From the NCBI GenBank assembly GCA_022824945.1, contig JAJDYX010000022.1, positions 62,001 to 126,000 on the forward strand: a stretch of DNA of 64,000 nt, read 5' to 3'. Origin of the DNA: Candidatus Latescibacterota bacterium. GTDB lineage: Bacteria; Latescibacterota; UBA2968. Of the stretch, positions 18,511 through 28,441 are shown one piece after another; position 1 is the stretch's first letter; each line of letters starts with the position of its first letter. The translations under genes were made by a program, and so were the position numbers. The notes under the pieces are model-generated. The model searched no databases. It saw only the letters and a list, made by a program, of their open reading frames with translations, and was not told where the DNA came from.

Positions 18511-19701
18511 CTAACTCCTCGGATAAAACACATCCACCAGAGTCTCCACATCATCCCATGCGCACGAAAAACGCTCTTCAAATCCACGATGGATATTGTG
18601 CTCGACCTCTGTCTCGTCGGGCAGCGGGAACACAATCGTCTCTCGATTGGCCTCAATTGACGCATTCACCGCCAGACTCATCTCCTGATCCAACCGCCCC
18701 ATCGCAGCACCGTAATCCGGCTCGCGATCTTCTCGAACAGCATTGGCGATACTCAACAACTCATCTGCCACGGCCACTTGCCCTTCACTCAGCGCATAAT
18801 TTGCAAATGGATTCTCCCACGCAATCGCACCGCCGGGCAACTCATAGCGAATCTCGCGCAACACATTTACTCCATTTACCGTTTCCGTCACGCGCACGGG
18901 TTCATAAGCCACGCCCTGTGCGCCGGTTTCCAATTCGTCCTTTGGCACAACATACACATTGCCATCCACAATGCTACCCGCTGTTCCATCAATCTCATCC
19001 ATACCCGCTTGCTTGCGCCCGAGTGAACGCGCGTGAATCACATTGGAATACACCATCAGCGCGGCCACATCATTGTCAAATTCCAAAAAACTCAAACTCC
19101 ATCTTTCCAACTCGTGATGCCGTTTCATGCGATCTATATGTGGAATCACGGGCGTTGTATGGCTCAACCCAATCACCTGTTTGGGATTGCCACCGGCCAG
19201 CACGCGCAACAAACTCATCCCGTGATACCCACCCTCGTGACATATTCGATAGATCCGTCCAATCTCCCCAATAACATCTGATACGAGCACCTTCTTCTTC
19301 AACCGCTCAATCGGCGCGCGATAATAATTCTCGGCGATCTCCAGATAAACGCCCGCATCTCGCGCCGCTCGAATCATCATATCTGATGCCGGTCGGGTCA
19401 TTGCAATAGGTGTCTCCACAACCTGATGCACACCCGCTTGCGCCAAAAAACAACAAATCGCATGATGCGCCACGCCTGGCACCACCACATCGGCAACATC
19501 GATATCTTCATTATCGACCAGATCCCGCACACTCGTATAAGCCTTTACCCCGTGTTCTGCTGCCAAACTCTGGGCTGTTTCCTCATCCTTATCGCAAATG
19601 GCGACAAAGTCAAAAACATCTGCCAACTGCACAATTACGGGCAAATGCGCTCCTGCGCCGCGCCGCCCGGCACCCACAAGTGCAATTTTGAGACGATCCA
19701 T
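18511..19701 (-). CDS. Gfo/Idh/MocA family oxidoreductase
   Basis: A 396-residue NAD(P)-dependent sugar-type dehydrogenase. The Rossmann motif is ALVGAGRRGAGAH near residue 7. The usual catalytic-dyad lysine of the EKP motif is replaced: the sequence reads VVETPIAMT, with Thr where Lys is expected. A second domain follows with EGGYHGMSLLRVL. The Lys loss suggests altered or no redox activity, though the cofactor loop is intact. It is first in a two-gene unit with the DCC gene. Confidence 0.85.
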   Translation of the reverse strand: MDRLKIALVGAGRRGAGAHLPVIVQLADVFDFVAICDKDEETAQSLAAEHGVKAYTSVRDLVDNEDIDVADVVVPGVAHHAICCFLAQAGVHQVVETPIAMTRPASDMMIRAARDAGVYLEIAENYYRAPIERLKKKVLVSDVIGEIGRIYRICHEGGYHGMSLLRVLAGGNPKQVIGLSHTTPVIPHIDRMKRHHELERWSLSFLEFDNDVAALMVYSNVIHARSLGRKQAGMDEIDGTAGSIVDGNVYVVPKDELETGAQGVAYEPVRVTETVNGVNVLREIRYELPGGAIAWENPFANYALSEGQVAVADELLSIANAVREDREPDYGAAMGRLDQEMSLAVNASIEANRETIVFPLPDETEVEHNIHRGFEERFSCAWDDVETLVDVFYPRS

Positions 19702-19833
19702 AACATCCCTCCAATAGAAATGGCGTTTTCGCTATTCTGCCAATGATCCAACATCAATCTGCTTGCGGAATTTTTATACTAACCTATCTTTGCAATAATT
19801 CAAACAATAATCAACACAAAAAAGGAGCAGTTC

Positions 19834-20250
19834 ATGTCGCAAAACAAAACCATTGGGGGTGGGGGCTTTCACCATGTTGCAATTCGCGCCCACGACTTTG
19901 AAGCATCAATAAAATTTTATACTGAAGCTCTGGGATTTCAAAAAAAAATCTCCTGGGGTGAAGGCAAAAGGCGCGCCATCATGCTCGACACTGGGGATGG
20001 AAATTACCTCGAAATTTTCGCCAATGGCACAGATGAACCCAAACCGGAAGGGTCCATTATTCACTTTGCACTGCGTACCAGCGATTGCGACGCCGCCATC
20101 GAACGCGCCAGAGCAGCCGGTGCCCAAATTACCGTAGAACCCAAAGACGTCGAAATTCCCAGCGAACCTCACAAAACTCCTGTACGCATCGCCTTTTGCA
20201 AAGGCCCCGATGGCGAAATCATCGAATTTTTTCAAAACGAACTAACGTGA
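19834..20250 (+). CDS. VOC superfamily (glyoxalase/dioxygenase-like) protein
   Basis: A 138-residue protein with two beta-alpha-beta-beta-beta modules. Metal-ligand positions are visible as FHHVAIRAHD near residue 13, GNYLEIFANG, IIHFALRT and a terminal PDGEIIEFFQ. The arrangement fits a glyoxalase-I-like metalloenzyme of unassigned reaction. AAAGGAG precedes the ATG. Confidence 0.8.
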   Translation: MSQNKTIGGGGFHHVAIRAHDFEASIKFYTEALGFQKKISWGEGKRRAIMLDTGDGNYLEIFANGTDEPKPEGSIIHFALRTSDCDAAIERARAAGAQITVEPKDVEIPSEPHKTPVRIAFCKGPDGEIIEFFQNELT

Positions 20251-20283
20251 TCAACTTACATTTGCCGGGGAAAAGGAAAAATC

Positions 20284-20709
20284 ATGAGCAAAATTATACC
20301 TGTTTTGTGTCTGATATTCGCAATCGCCGCATGCGGTGATGACAATCCCGCTGATTCGGGTCAACCCGTTGTCAATCAAACATTTGATCTGCCGGGCGGA
20401 TCAAGTGAAAACTTTAGCTTTACCGTTGACACAGATGTACAGCAAAACGTCATTCTTCAAGGCGAATTTAGCGTTGAAAACGGCAGTATTCAGATGGCTA
20501 TTGTGAGCGAATCCGAGTATCAAACCTGGTTAGCAGGGGGCACGCCCCGCCCACTCTACAGCACGGAACCACAAACATCTGAGAACACCTTTCGCTTAGA
20601 CATTTATGAAAGTGACATCTACTACATCGTTTTTCTCAACACGGGGTCAAATACAGTAACAGTCAAAGCCGAAATTTTCCTGCTCAGTGCCGCTGAACAA
20701 GAAATTTAG
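20284..20709 (+). CDS. Small lipoprotein of unknown function
   Basis: A 141-residue secreted protein with a lipobox, IAACG (Cys near residue 17), followed by an Asp- and Gly-rich linker and a beta-rich domain. No known family is recognised. It lies 33 bases after the VOC gene and before the frd promoter. Confidence 0.65.
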   Translation: MSKIIPVLCLIFAIAACGDDNPADSGQPVVNQTFDLPGGSSENFSFTVDTDVQQNVILQGEFSVENGSIQMAIVSESEYQTWLAGGTPRPLYSTEPQTSENTFRLDIYESDIYYIVFLNTGSNTVTVKAEIFLLSAAEQEI

Positions 20710-20795
20710 ACTACCCGGAAAAATGCCTGCCTGTGCTTATCAGATATGCGGTACCTGAAACGCAGCATCATCCCGGTTTTAGCCCAATTTTCCGA

Positions 20796-20824
20796 TTGAC
20801 GAGACAAGAAGAACAAGTTATAAT
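20796..20824 (+). promoter_or_regulatory. Strong sigma-70 promoter of frdABCD
   Basis: TTGACG (20796-20801), a 17-base spacer and a perfect TATAAT (20819-20824) stand about 40 bases before the frdA start. Confidence 0.8.
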
Positions 20825-20864
20825 TATCCTTGTTCATTATCAATCACAGTTAAATGAGGTATTT

Positions 20865-22571
20865 ATGAACATCCCCAAGCACGACGTGCTCTTAGTAGGT
20901 GGAGGGGGTGCGGGTCTGCGTGCTGCAATCGCCGCATCTGAAACGTATCGTGGCGCAGATATTGGCGTAGTCTCCAAAGTCTATCCCATGCGAAGTCATA
21001 CCGTCTCTGCCGAAGGTGGCACGGCAGCAGTCATGCGCGAAGACGACAATATGGATCTGCATGCTTATGACACCATCAAAGGCAGCGACTACCTCGGCGA
21101 TCAGGATGTGGTCGAAGCCTTTGTCAAAGAAGCCGTTGATGAAGTCATCCAGTTAGAACATTGGGGGTGCCCCTGGAGCCGCGACGAAGACGGCCGCGTA
21201 AGCGTCCGCGCATTTGGTGGCATGAGTGTCAAACGCACGCTCTATGCCGCCGACAAAACCGGCTTCCACATGCTGCACGCCCTCTTCCAAACATCTCTCA
21301 AATACGACGCCATCACCCGATACGACGAATGGTTTGTCACCTCTTTACTCGTCGAAGATGGCAGGGCCTGCGGCGTCACGGCTCTCAACATCCGATCTGG
21401 GAACATTCACGCTATAGGCGCAAAATCCGTCATTATATGCACGGGTGGTGCCGGCAAAATTTTTCCATTTACCACCAATGCCGCTATCAAAAACGGTGAC
21501 GGAATGGCTCTTGCCTACCGCATTGGCTGTCCTCTAAAAGACCTCGAATTTGTACAATATCACCCCACGGGCCTGCCCGGCACGGGCATCTTAATGACCG
21601 AAGCCTCGCGGGGAGAAGGCGGTCACCTCGTCAACAGCAAAGGCGAACGCTACCTCAGCGAATACGTGCCCGGCAAAATGGAACTCGGTCCGCGCGACAT
21701 CTTATCTCGCTCCTTTATTCACGAACAGCGCCAGGGTAATGTCTTTGAAGGTCCCGATGGCAGCTACGTTCACCTCGACCTTCGGCACCTGGGTGAAAAA
21801 GTCATCGACGAAAAACTGCCCTTTGTGCGCGAACTCACCCGCAATTACGTCGGTATTGACCCCGTTCACGAACCCATTCCCGTGCGTCCGGTCGTCCACT
21901 ACTGCATGGGCGGCGTACATACCGACATCAATGGCGCAACGCCCATCTCCGGTCTTTATGCCGCAGGCGAAGCAGCTTGTGTCAGCCTCAATGGGGCCAA
22001 TCGCCTGGGGTCCAACTCACTGACAGAATGCCTCGTCTTTGGCGCGCGTGCAGGTCAGGTAGCCGCGCAACACGCTGCCGATACAGATTTTGCAGATTCG
22101 GCCTCGATGGCCAGGATGGCGCAAGATGAGCAAAAACGCATTGAAACCCAATTCTTTGGCAACAAAGGCAAAGAGCGCGTGGCCAATATCCGCGATGATC
22201 TCCGCAAAACCATGGAAGAAGGCGCGGGCATCTTCCGAACCGAAGACGCGCTCAAAACTACATGTGACACCATTCGCACCCTCAAAGAACGCTATGAAAA
22301 TATCGGCATAGACGACCACTCGCGCGTCTTCAATACCGATCTTGTCAATGCCCTCGAACTGGGTTACATGCTCGATGTCGCCGAAGGACTCGCACACTCG
22401 GCCCTCTTGCGACGCGAATCTCGAGGCTCTCACGCGCGGTCGGACTATGAAGAGCGCGACGACGAAAACTTCCTCAAACACTCTCTGGCCTATCAAACCG
22501 ATGGCGACCCCCGCATCGAGTACCTGCCCGTAACACTCACGCGCTGGGAACCCGAAGAACGAACCTATTAA
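20865..22571 (+). CDS. frdA: Fumarate reductase/succinate dehydrogenase flavoprotein subunit
   Basis: The 568-residue FAD subunit that interconverts fumarate and succinate. The dinucleotide motif [11 protein letters not shown] begins at residue 12. The covalent FAD histidine is H45 in [10 protein letters not shown]. Active-site pieces appear as [22 protein letters not shown] and [10 protein letters not shown]. The ATG at 20865 follows TGAGGT; the longer 612-residue frame overlaps the promoter. It is the first of four genes frdA-B-C-D. Small FrdC- and FrdD-like anchors favour the E. coli quinol:fumarate reductase type over SdhCD types. Confidence 0.93.
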   Translation: MNIPKHDVLLVGGGGAGLRAAIAASETYRGADIGVVSKVYPMRSHTVSAEGGTAAVMREDDNMDLHAYDTIKGSDYLGDQDVVEAFVKEAVDEVIQLEHWGCPWSRDEDGRVSVRAFGGMSVKRTLYAADKTGFHMLHALFQTSLKYDAITRYDEWFVTSLLVEDGRACGVTALNIRSGNIHAIGAKSVIICTGGAGKIFPFTTNAAIKNGDGMALAYRIGCPLKDLEFVQYHPTGLPGTGILMTEASRGEGGHLVNSKGERYLSEYVPGKMELGPRDILSRSFIHEQRQGNVFEGPDGSYVHLDLRHLGEKVIDEKLPFVRELTRNYVGIDPVHEPIPVRPVVHYCMGGVHTDINGATPISGLYAAGEAACVSLNGANRLGSNSLTECLVFGARAGQVAAQHAADTDFADSASMARMAQDEQKRIETQFFGNKGKERVANIRDDLRKTMEEGAGIFRTEDALKTTCDTIRTLKERYENIGIDDHSRVFNTDLVNALELGYMLDVAEGLAHSALLRRESRGSHARSDYEERDDENFLKHSLAYQTDGDPRIEYLPVTLTRWEPEERTY

Positions 22572-22581
22572 AGGAAAATCT

Positions 22582-23334
22582 ATGAGCGAGCTCAGAACCA
22601 TAAAAATCACGGTATTGCGCTATCGTCCCGAAGAAGAGGATGCGCCAACCGAACAGACTTACGAGGTTGAATTTCGCGACGACTGGGTCGTTCTCGACGC
22701 GCTCAACCACATCAAAGACCACATTGACGGCACGCTTTCATTCCGCTGGTCTTGCCGGATGGGCGTATGCGGCAGTTGCGGCATGATGGTCAATGGCGAA
22801 CCCAAACTCACCTGTGCCGCAATGTTGCGCGACTACTATCCCAAAGAAGTGCACGTGGAACCCCTGGTCAACTTCCCCATTGTGCGCGATCTCGTCACCG
22901 ACATGACCGACTTTATGGACAAACTCAAAGCGGTCAAACCCTGGATCATTCGAGAAGAAGAAAAACCCGTATCCGAAGGGGAATACCTCCAGACACCGGA
23001 TCAGCTCAAAGATTACAAGCAATTCAGCCAGTGCATCAACTGCATGCTCTGTTACGCGGCCTGTCCAGTCTATGGTCTCGAACACGACTTCGTCGGCCCG
23101 GCCGCAATTGCCCTGGGCCACCGCTACAACCTCGATTCCCGAGATGAAGGCAATCAGCAGCGACAACACGTCATTGCCAGCAAAGAAGGCATCTGGGAAT
23201 GCACGTATGTCGGTGAATGCTCCGTCGTTTGTCCCAAGCACGTCGATCCCGCAGAAGCCATACAACAGACCAAAGTGGCAACCACGACCAACCGCTTAAA
23301 ATCGCTTGTCATGCCCTGGGGAAACAAAACATGA
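22582..23334 (+). CDS. frdB: Fumarate reductase iron-sulfur subunit
   Basis: A 250-residue electron-transfer subunit. The [2Fe-2S] ligands are in [16 protein letters not shown] with a later Cys in LTCAAM. The second domain has [12 protein letters not shown] for [4Fe-4S] and [16 protein letters not shown] for [3Fe-4S]. All clusters look intact. It starts ten bases after frdA, and its TGA overlaps the frdC start. Confidence 0.93.
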   Translation: MSELRTIKITVLRYRPEEEDAPTEQTYEVEFRDDWVVLDALNHIKDHIDGTLSFRWSCRMGVCGSCGMMVNGEPKLTCAAMLRDYYPKEVHVEPLVNFPIVRDLVTDMTDFMDKLKAVKPWIIREEEKPVSEGEYLQTPDQLKDYKQFSQCINCMLCYAACPVYGLEHDFVGPAAIALGHRYNLDSRDEGNQQRQHVIASKEGIWECTYVGECSVVCPKHVDPAEAIQQTKVATTTNRLKSLVMPWGNKT

Positions 23335-23765
23335 TGCTCGAATCCGAAACGACCAAAACCTATACGCGCCCCATATCCAAAGCCTGGTGGCTGCGCGACC
23401 GCGGACATTTTAATCGCAGATATTTTATGTTCTTGCTCCGCGAACTCACAAGCGTATTCGTCGCCCTGTACGTCGTGCTCTTTATCTACGAAATTTTTCT
23501 CCTGACAAAAGGGCCAGACGCACACGCAGCCTTCCGCGAATCCCTGAACTCAGGTCCCTGGATCGCATTTCACATCATCGCCCTGCTCTTCGCCCTGTAC
23601 CATAGCTGGACCTGGTTGGGGCTAACGACCAAAATGCAGGCCGCTGGCCGTGGCCTCGTAAAAATTGGCACAAAGACCCTGCCACCCATTTTTATCGCAC
23701 TGGGGTCTTACGGCGCGTGGATTGTTGCGACCTGTGTCATCGCCTACCTATTCCTAACTCTATAG
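23331..23765 (+). CDS. frdC: Fumarate reductase membrane anchor subunit C
   Basis: A 144-residue membrane subunit with three hydrophobic helices (about residues 32-58, 75-97, 115-144). It has the FrdC-like start [20 protein letters not shown]. The ATG overlaps the frdB stop in ATGA. The position between frdB and frdD and the lack of the SdhC haem pattern support FrdC. Confidence 0.85.
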   Translation: MMLESETTKTYTRPISKAWWLRDRGHFNRRYFMFLLRELTSVFVALYVVLFIYEIFLLTKGPDAHAAFRESLNSGPWIAFHIIALLFALYHSWTWLGLTTKMQAAGRGLVKIGTKTLPPIFIALGSYGAWIVATCVIAYLFLTL

Positions 23766-23780
23766 ACCGAGGATATCGCT

Positions 23781-24143
23781 GTGAATTACAAAGAACACAA
23801 AAGCGAACCCTTCTGGTGGGGCATGTTCTCGCAAGGCGGTGTTATTGCCGCACTCCTCATACCCATCCACATTTTCCTGGGCGGCATCGCCGTACATTTG
23901 GGACTTATAGACGCCGAACTCATGTCGCATGAACGCCTGATCGGACTGCTCCAAAATCCGATAGTCAAACTCTACCTCTGTGTTCTGCTCATCTTCCCCC
24001 TCTACCACGCGGCTCACCGAATCCGCTTCACCCTCGCCGAAATTGGATTGCACAGCCTCGCCAAAGTCCTGCCCGTGCTCTGTTATGGCGGCGCACTGGT
24101 GGGCACAGCGGTAGTCCTCTACATCTTGTGGATATTGCTCTAA
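23781..24143 (+). CDS. frdD: Fumarate reductase membrane anchor subunit D
   Basis: A 120-residue subunit with three hydrophobic helices. It starts with GTG and has the FrdD-typical KSEPFWWGMFSQGGVIAA and YHAAHRIRF. Together with FrdC it holds the quinone site. It is the last gene of the operon; a hairpin terminator follows within 25 bases. Confidence 0.85.
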   Translation: MNYKEHKSEPFWWGMFSQGGVIAALLIPIHIFLGGIAVHLGLIDAELMSHERLIGLLQNPIVKLYLCVLLIFPLYHAAHRIRFTLAEIGLHSLAKVLPVLCYGGALVGTAVVLYILWILL

Positions 24144-24164
24144 GCCATCTCAACCAAAAAAATA

Positions 24165-24201
24165 AAGCTCGGATGAATTCTGAAGAAGTTCATCCGAGCT
24201 T
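24165..24201. terminator. Bidirectional terminator after frdD
   Basis: AAGCTCGGATGAA pairs perfectly with TTCATCCGAGCTT (13 bp, 11-base loop). T-rich sequence follows on both strands, so it can end frdD and the convergent SGNH gene. Confidence 0.85.
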
Positions 24202-24226
24202 GTGTTTTGAGGCAAAAAACCGATTT

Positions 24227-25300
24227 CTATTTTGTTTTCTTTATCTTTCTAATCTTTCTAACCCTTCTAACGGTCTCACCCCCCGCATCCCCATCCAGCA
24301 GAGACTTCAACCTCCCCGCAACGCGCTCTCCCATCTCGATCATCCCGTGGTCCCCCGGATGAATCAAATCCACTGTCAACCCACCGATATTGCTCAACAT
24401 TTCTGTCCCCTCAATCAAATGTGCATTCTCATGGGGGCAACTATCCACCGCATCTCGCAATGCCTGCCTGAAAGCCGCCGTCCTTTCGCGCTCTTCGGCA
24501 TCGCCACAAAATTCTCTAAAATGCGGATAAATCGTAATACACCCCACGGGACGATCGGGATTCGCACCCGCAACCGCATTTACCATATACGTCACGCGCT
24601 CGGAAAATTCTGACAGAGAAAATCCCGCCCCCATCATATTGACCGACAAAGCCAGCGTCGCCACATCCCAATCGTCGCGCGCGGCAATATAATCAGCCAA
24701 TTCGCGCTCGCAATAAGCCGATCCACCCACGCCCAAATTGATCAAATCCGCTCCCAAACGCCACGCCACCTGACTCACATAGGTCAAATGCATAGCCGTA
24801 GCCGATGCGCCGTGTGTAATCGACGTGCCATAGCTCAAATACCGCCGTTTTGGCAACTCATCAACCGTGGGAGGGCGAAGCCCCTCACCCTCAATACTGT
24901 GATAGTGCAAACTGGTATTTCTCAGGACTAACCGCCATACATCGCGTGAAAAAGGCAAATCCCGCACCGCCTCAGATTCAAGCGTCTTCAGTCTTGCGGG
25001 ATAGGTCAATTCCAGCGTCCTTGGCTCTCTCCCAATTTGAAAACGCTCTTTCTCTTGAAAAGGGCCAAAAAACGGAATCACTTCAGCCGACCCACCCGGG
25101 CTGGACAGCGTCACATTGACCTTATTACCCGCGCTCACAAAACGGATCTCCGACCCCGCCGGACTCAACATGCGTTCCTGGGCACCCGCATTCAAATACA
25201 ACCGCACATCTTCGGGCACGCGCTGCACTCGAAGCCCATCTCTCCCTTCAACTTCTCGCAATTCAGCCACATTGTGAAATTCGACATTATCGTGAATCAT
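24227..25300 (-). CDS. SGNH/GDSL-type esterase
   Basis: A 357-residue hydrolase. The C-terminal SGNH domain has block I YLSYGTSITHGAS (nucleophile Ser), Gly block INLGVGGSAY, Asn block LSVNMMG and Asp-His block DLIHPGDHG. An N-terminal beta-rich domain precedes it, the arrangement seen in carbohydrate esterases. The ATG at 25300 follows AGGAG seven bases upstream. The last residues RKIRKIKK are encoded by a 9-bp tandem repeat at 24244-24270, so the natural tail has probably been extended by the repeat. It lies 20 bases after the heparinase-like gene. Confidence 0.8.
   Translation of the reverse strand: MIHDNVEFHNVAELREVEGRDGLRVQRVPEDVRLYLNAGAQERMLSPAGSEIRFVSAGNKVNVTLSSPGGSAEVIPFFGPFQEKERFQIGREPRTLELTYPARLKTLESEAVRDLPFSRDVWRLVLRNTSLHYHSIEGEGLRPPTVDELPKRRYLSYGTSITHGASATAMHLTYVSQVAWRLGADLINLGVGGSAYCERELADYIAARDDWDVATLALSVNMMGAGFSLSEFSERVTYMVNAVAGANPDRPVGCITIYPHFREFCGDAEERERTAAFRQALRDAVDSCPHENAHLIEGTEMLSNIGGLTVDLIHPGDHGMIEMGERVAGRLKSLLDGDAGGETVRRVRKIRKIKKTK
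24244..24270. repeat. Three tandem 9-bp units (TCTTTCTAA) inside the SGNH gene end
   Basis: TCTTTCTAA, TCTTTCTAA and CCCTTCTAA follow exactly and encode the Arg-Lys-Ile repeats at the protein C-terminus. Confidence 0.75.
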
Positions 25301-25320
25301 AAAAAAACTCCTATTTTGTG

Positions 25321-27276
25321 TTAATACACCCATGCCTCACCTGAAGATAGATCTCGACCAAGCGTCCAGGTTTTCTCAAATGCCTCAACGGTCAATTCAA
25401 CGCGATCATCCCCAGCGCGAAATACCCTGGACAATTCGGCTGAAACGCCGGGAACATCTGTCCCGCGATAGGGCATAACCACAGTCAAAAACGCTGTGGG
25501 TGCCTGCTCGCTCAGCGCGAAACAAAATGCTTTGCGCGGCATGCGCGAACCATACGTCCACGCAAACCAGCCCTCTTCTTCTGCCATCGTAGCCACACAA
25601 TTTGTCGCAGCCTGCACCAGCACATTAGCATCGTCAAATTGCGTAAAAGCGCGCTTTCCCCCCTCGTCAAACACCACATCGCCCGGCGCAAATTGGAAAT
25701 GTAAATCCAGTTGACCGGGAACATTGCCAATCGCCTCGTCCAAAAACGCGAAAAACTGCCGATTGACAAACCACACTGAACGGCGGTGAACCAATCCCGG
25801 ATACGATCCATTTTCCACGACCAGCACATCGCTATCAGCCCCTTCCGACACCCACAACAAATACCGCCCATCATCGGACGTATCACCGCCATCCAGCGTC
25901 AGAGTCTGATGCACCGTCGTCTGCCGATGCCACGCGCGGCCTTCTGCATCGTGACCATAAGTATAAAAACCCGTATCAGGCATCAACCAGCGCCCGTAAG
26001 CGTACAATTCAAACGTCCCATTATCCGGTTGATCATGACTGGAAATAGCAGGCGGCGAACAATGCAGCGCCATGTGAATCTGATCGGGTCCCCAATCGTC
26101 GCGCATCACATACAAACCTGCCTCTTGAAATGCACGACTCTTTTGCTCGGGCAAAAACTCCCGATCCAGAGTCGCCCGCGCAGCGTATTTGGGATCACCC
26201 AGCAATTCTGTAGCTTCGATAAGCGCATCGTAAAGTCCCCACTTTGAGCGATCATCCGTCTCCTGCAACGCACGCGACCCATCCCCAAACATCGGCGGAC
26301 CCAGATCGGGCGACGCAATCCAAAAAATATAGTCGTGCATCAACCGCACACGCTCTCGAAACGCTTCTGAAATCTCAATGTCGAAGGTATCCATACGTCC
26401 AAAAATTTCCACAGCATCCCGCAATACACCTTGATGATATCCATAAGACCACTCTCGCTGAACGCCATCGGTTGTTGTCTGCGCCATAAAATTCTCTTCG
26501 ACGCGCTCCAATGCCAATTCCATCCATTCACGCGATTCCACAAACTCCCGAAACGTATAGGCAATATTGATAAATCCCCGCTGTTCAAACACCGCTTTAT
26601 TGTGAATCAACCCCATCGGAATCAGCTTTGTCTTAACCTGATGATCGTACAGACTGGCCAGCAACAGACCGAGAAACTCAGGCGTAAATGCCTCGGCGTG
26701 CACCAAACTGCGAAAAGCCGAACAGATATTCGTCGCCCGAATACCCGTCTGAATATCCAGCCAGACAAAACCCTTCCAATACGTATAAACGAGATGGGTT
26801 TTGGTGTGATTCTCCAGCGGATGTTTTGAAATCCAATCCGTCGTCATCTCCACAAATGTTCGGGCGTATTTTTCATCGCGCGTCGCAGCATAAGCCTGTG
26901 CGAGCGGTGCAGCCCAATAAAAACGGTACACAGCCGCAACCCATTCAATATCGCCGCGGGGATCCCATTCCCAGTCAAAATCCTCGCCATAACGCGCCTC
27001 TTCATAAGGTCCCCACTGAATAATGCGCTGGCATATTTTGTCGGCTGTTTCAAAATCGCCTTCCCCAGACGCCTCACCTATTGGATATTTCGCCCGATAA
27101 TAATCGCGCAATGCTGCAAGCGCGCCACTTCGGTCCCCAGCATCCGCAACTCGTTTTGCCGCCTCTAAACCCGTCAGATCTAATTTTTCCAGAATCCGCT
27201 CAGGTTCAAACGACTCCAAAGGCATCTCGTGATCAATCTGATCCGCCCCTTTGGGGTACTCCACTACTGAACTCAT
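25321..27276 (-). CDS. Heparinase II/III family polysaccharide lyase-like protein
   Basis: A 651-residue protein with the two-part layout of heparinase II/III and alginate-lyase families: an N-terminal alpha/alpha toroid (about residues 50-380) and a C-terminal beta-sandwich. Typical pieces are NHTKTHLVYTY and YGYHQGVLRD in the toroid, and SSHDQPDNGTFELYAYG at the domain junction, where family members bind metal and substrate. No signal peptide is apparent. ATG 27276 follows GGGAGG with seven-base spacing. It is the first gene of a unit with the SGNH esterase, suggesting deacylation plus cleavage of an acidic polysaccharide. The exact substrate is not readable. Confidence 0.8.
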   Translation of the reverse strand: MSSVVEYPKGADQIDHEMPLESFEPERILEKLDLTGLEAAKRVADAGDRSGALAALRDYYRAKYPIGEASGEGDFETADKICQRIIQWGPYEEARYGEDFDWEWDPRGDIEWVAAVYRFYWAAPLAQAYAATRDEKYARTFVEMTTDWISKHPLENHTKTHLVYTYWKGFVWLDIQTGIRATNICSAFRSLVHAEAFTPEFLGLLLASLYDHQVKTKLIPMGLIHNKAVFEQRGFINIAYTFREFVESREWMELALERVEENFMAQTTTDGVQREWSYGYHQGVLRDAVEIFGRMDTFDIEISEAFRERVRLMHDYIFWIASPDLGPPMFGDGSRALQETDDRSKWGLYDALIEATELLGDPKYAARATLDREFLPEQKSRAFQEAGLYVMRDDWGPDQIHMALHCSPPAISSHDQPDNGTFELYAYGRWLMPDTGFYTYGHDAEGRAWHRQTTVHQTLTLDGGDTSDDGRYLLWVSEGADSDVLVVENGSYPGLVHRRSVWFVNRQFFAFLDEAIGNVPGQLDLHFQFAPGDVVFDEGGKRAFTQFDDANVLVQAATNCVATMAEEEGWFAWTYGSRMPRKAFCFALSEQAPTAFLTVVMPYRGTDVPGVSAELSRVFRAGDDRVELTVEAFEKTWTLGRDLSSGEAWVY

Positions 27277-27308
27277 AGCCATGCCTCCCAATTACTTTTG
27301 AATTACAA

Positions 27309-28175
27309 CTACTTTTTGATATCTCTTTCGTGCGACAAAATCAGGTTAAATTGATCTTCAAGCCCTTTGATTTCAAGTGAAGGACTCCGGTCGCCTAACT
27401 CCTGGATATCACCATAACACGCTTTCAGTTCATTCAGAGTAGTTCTTACATTCTGCATATTTCCTGTAAGCAAATTGAAGTCAACCAACCCTCGAAGTGC
27501 TACGAACCCTATTTCGTTGTCCATATTCGATGCTGCTATATTTCTTAAATACACACTCAACCCGACAGGATCGCGCTGTAATTCTTCCCAGATACGAACA
27601 ACATTGTGAACGGCACCTGAAGCAAGGTCATCCTTCAATTTTCCGTGCCCAACCCCCTTGAAACCAACCAAACGCTGATACATGTCCAGAGCAAGATTTT
27701 TTTCTTTTAACCCATCATAGCACTCAGCAAGACCAAAGTAGCCTCTGACCAGATAGGGCTTGAATTTGGAAGAATCCGTACGTGCAAGTTCAATCACAGT
27801 CTTGTTGAAGTCAACCGCCTTTTGGTACCATCTACGGCGTATATCAGCATCCGATTTCTCATAAGCTATAAATCGACACATTTGCCCTATTGTAAAGTTT
27901 AGTGTTAATAGAGATTCTGTATCGTGAATCTCCTCATTTAAAAATTCTTCCATCCTTGATACGTACGCCTCATGGTTTTCTGATTTTATATATTCGGCAA
28001 GTTCCGCACCAAGGCCCCCCATTTTCTGTATCAAACTTTGAGGCCAGGGAATGTCGGGAAGCATACGATCTTCTGGTATTTGAGAAGGTTCTGTAATCTG
28101 CATTTTCTCCACAGCAGATAGATAACCAACCAGTCCCAAAGATAGGCAAAAGAACACCCAAAATATTCGTTTCAC
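27309..28175 (-). CDS. Secreted helical-repeat (TPR-like) protein of unknown function
   Basis: A 288-residue protein with an N-terminal signal peptide (FWVFFCLSLGLVGYL) and a helical body with TPR-like spacing, for example YFGLAECYDGLKEKNLALDM. No enzymatic motif is seen. The sequence is AT-richer than its neighbours. Confidence 0.55.
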   Translation of the reverse strand: MKRIFWVFFCLSLGLVGYLSAVEKMQITEPSQIPEDRMLPDIPWPQSLIQKMGGLGAELAEYIKSENHEAYVSRMEEFLNEEIHDTESLLTLNFTIGQMCRFIAYEKSDADIRRRWYQKAVDFNKTVIELARTDSSKFKPYLVRGYFGLAECYDGLKEKNLALDMYQRLVGFKGVGHGKLKDDLASGAVHNVVRIWEELQRDPVGLSVYLRNIAASNMDNEIGFVALRGLVDFNLLTGNMQNVRTTLNELKACYGDIQELGDRSPSLEIKGLEDQFNLILSHERDIKK

Positions 28176-28441
28176 AACAATTCCTTTCTTTTTTAATATT
28201 ACTTAAAGGCTACTTTCTAATTACTGTCTTCACCAACATGGTAAATGGTCGATGAATACATTGCGCGACTTGCTCACAAGGTAGATGAATAGGGTCATCG
28301 TCTGGTGGTCAAAATAGGTATCATTCTACCCGACAAGTCACCACTCCGGTGGTACTTGGGAAAATGGACGCAGGTGGAGATATTGGTGCGTGAATTACGT
28401 AATTATATCAGATTTATTCTCAAAAAAGGATGGGGGCACAA
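28176..28441. other. Intergenic stretch, no gene recognised
   Basis: AT-rich, with a short hairpin ACCACTCCGGTGGT around 28342. No promoter pair or ORF could be supported. Confidence 0.4.

Noticed and set aside
18159..19274. Plus-strand 371-residue open frame opposite the Gfo/Idh and DCC genes
   Set aside because: Biased composition (many His, Thr, Pro) and no domain; the minus-strand genes have family motifs.
28176..28429. Remnant coding frames in the gap upstream of the SecD-like gene
   Set aside because: Short translations on both strands gave no match to a family I know, so no feature is claimed.
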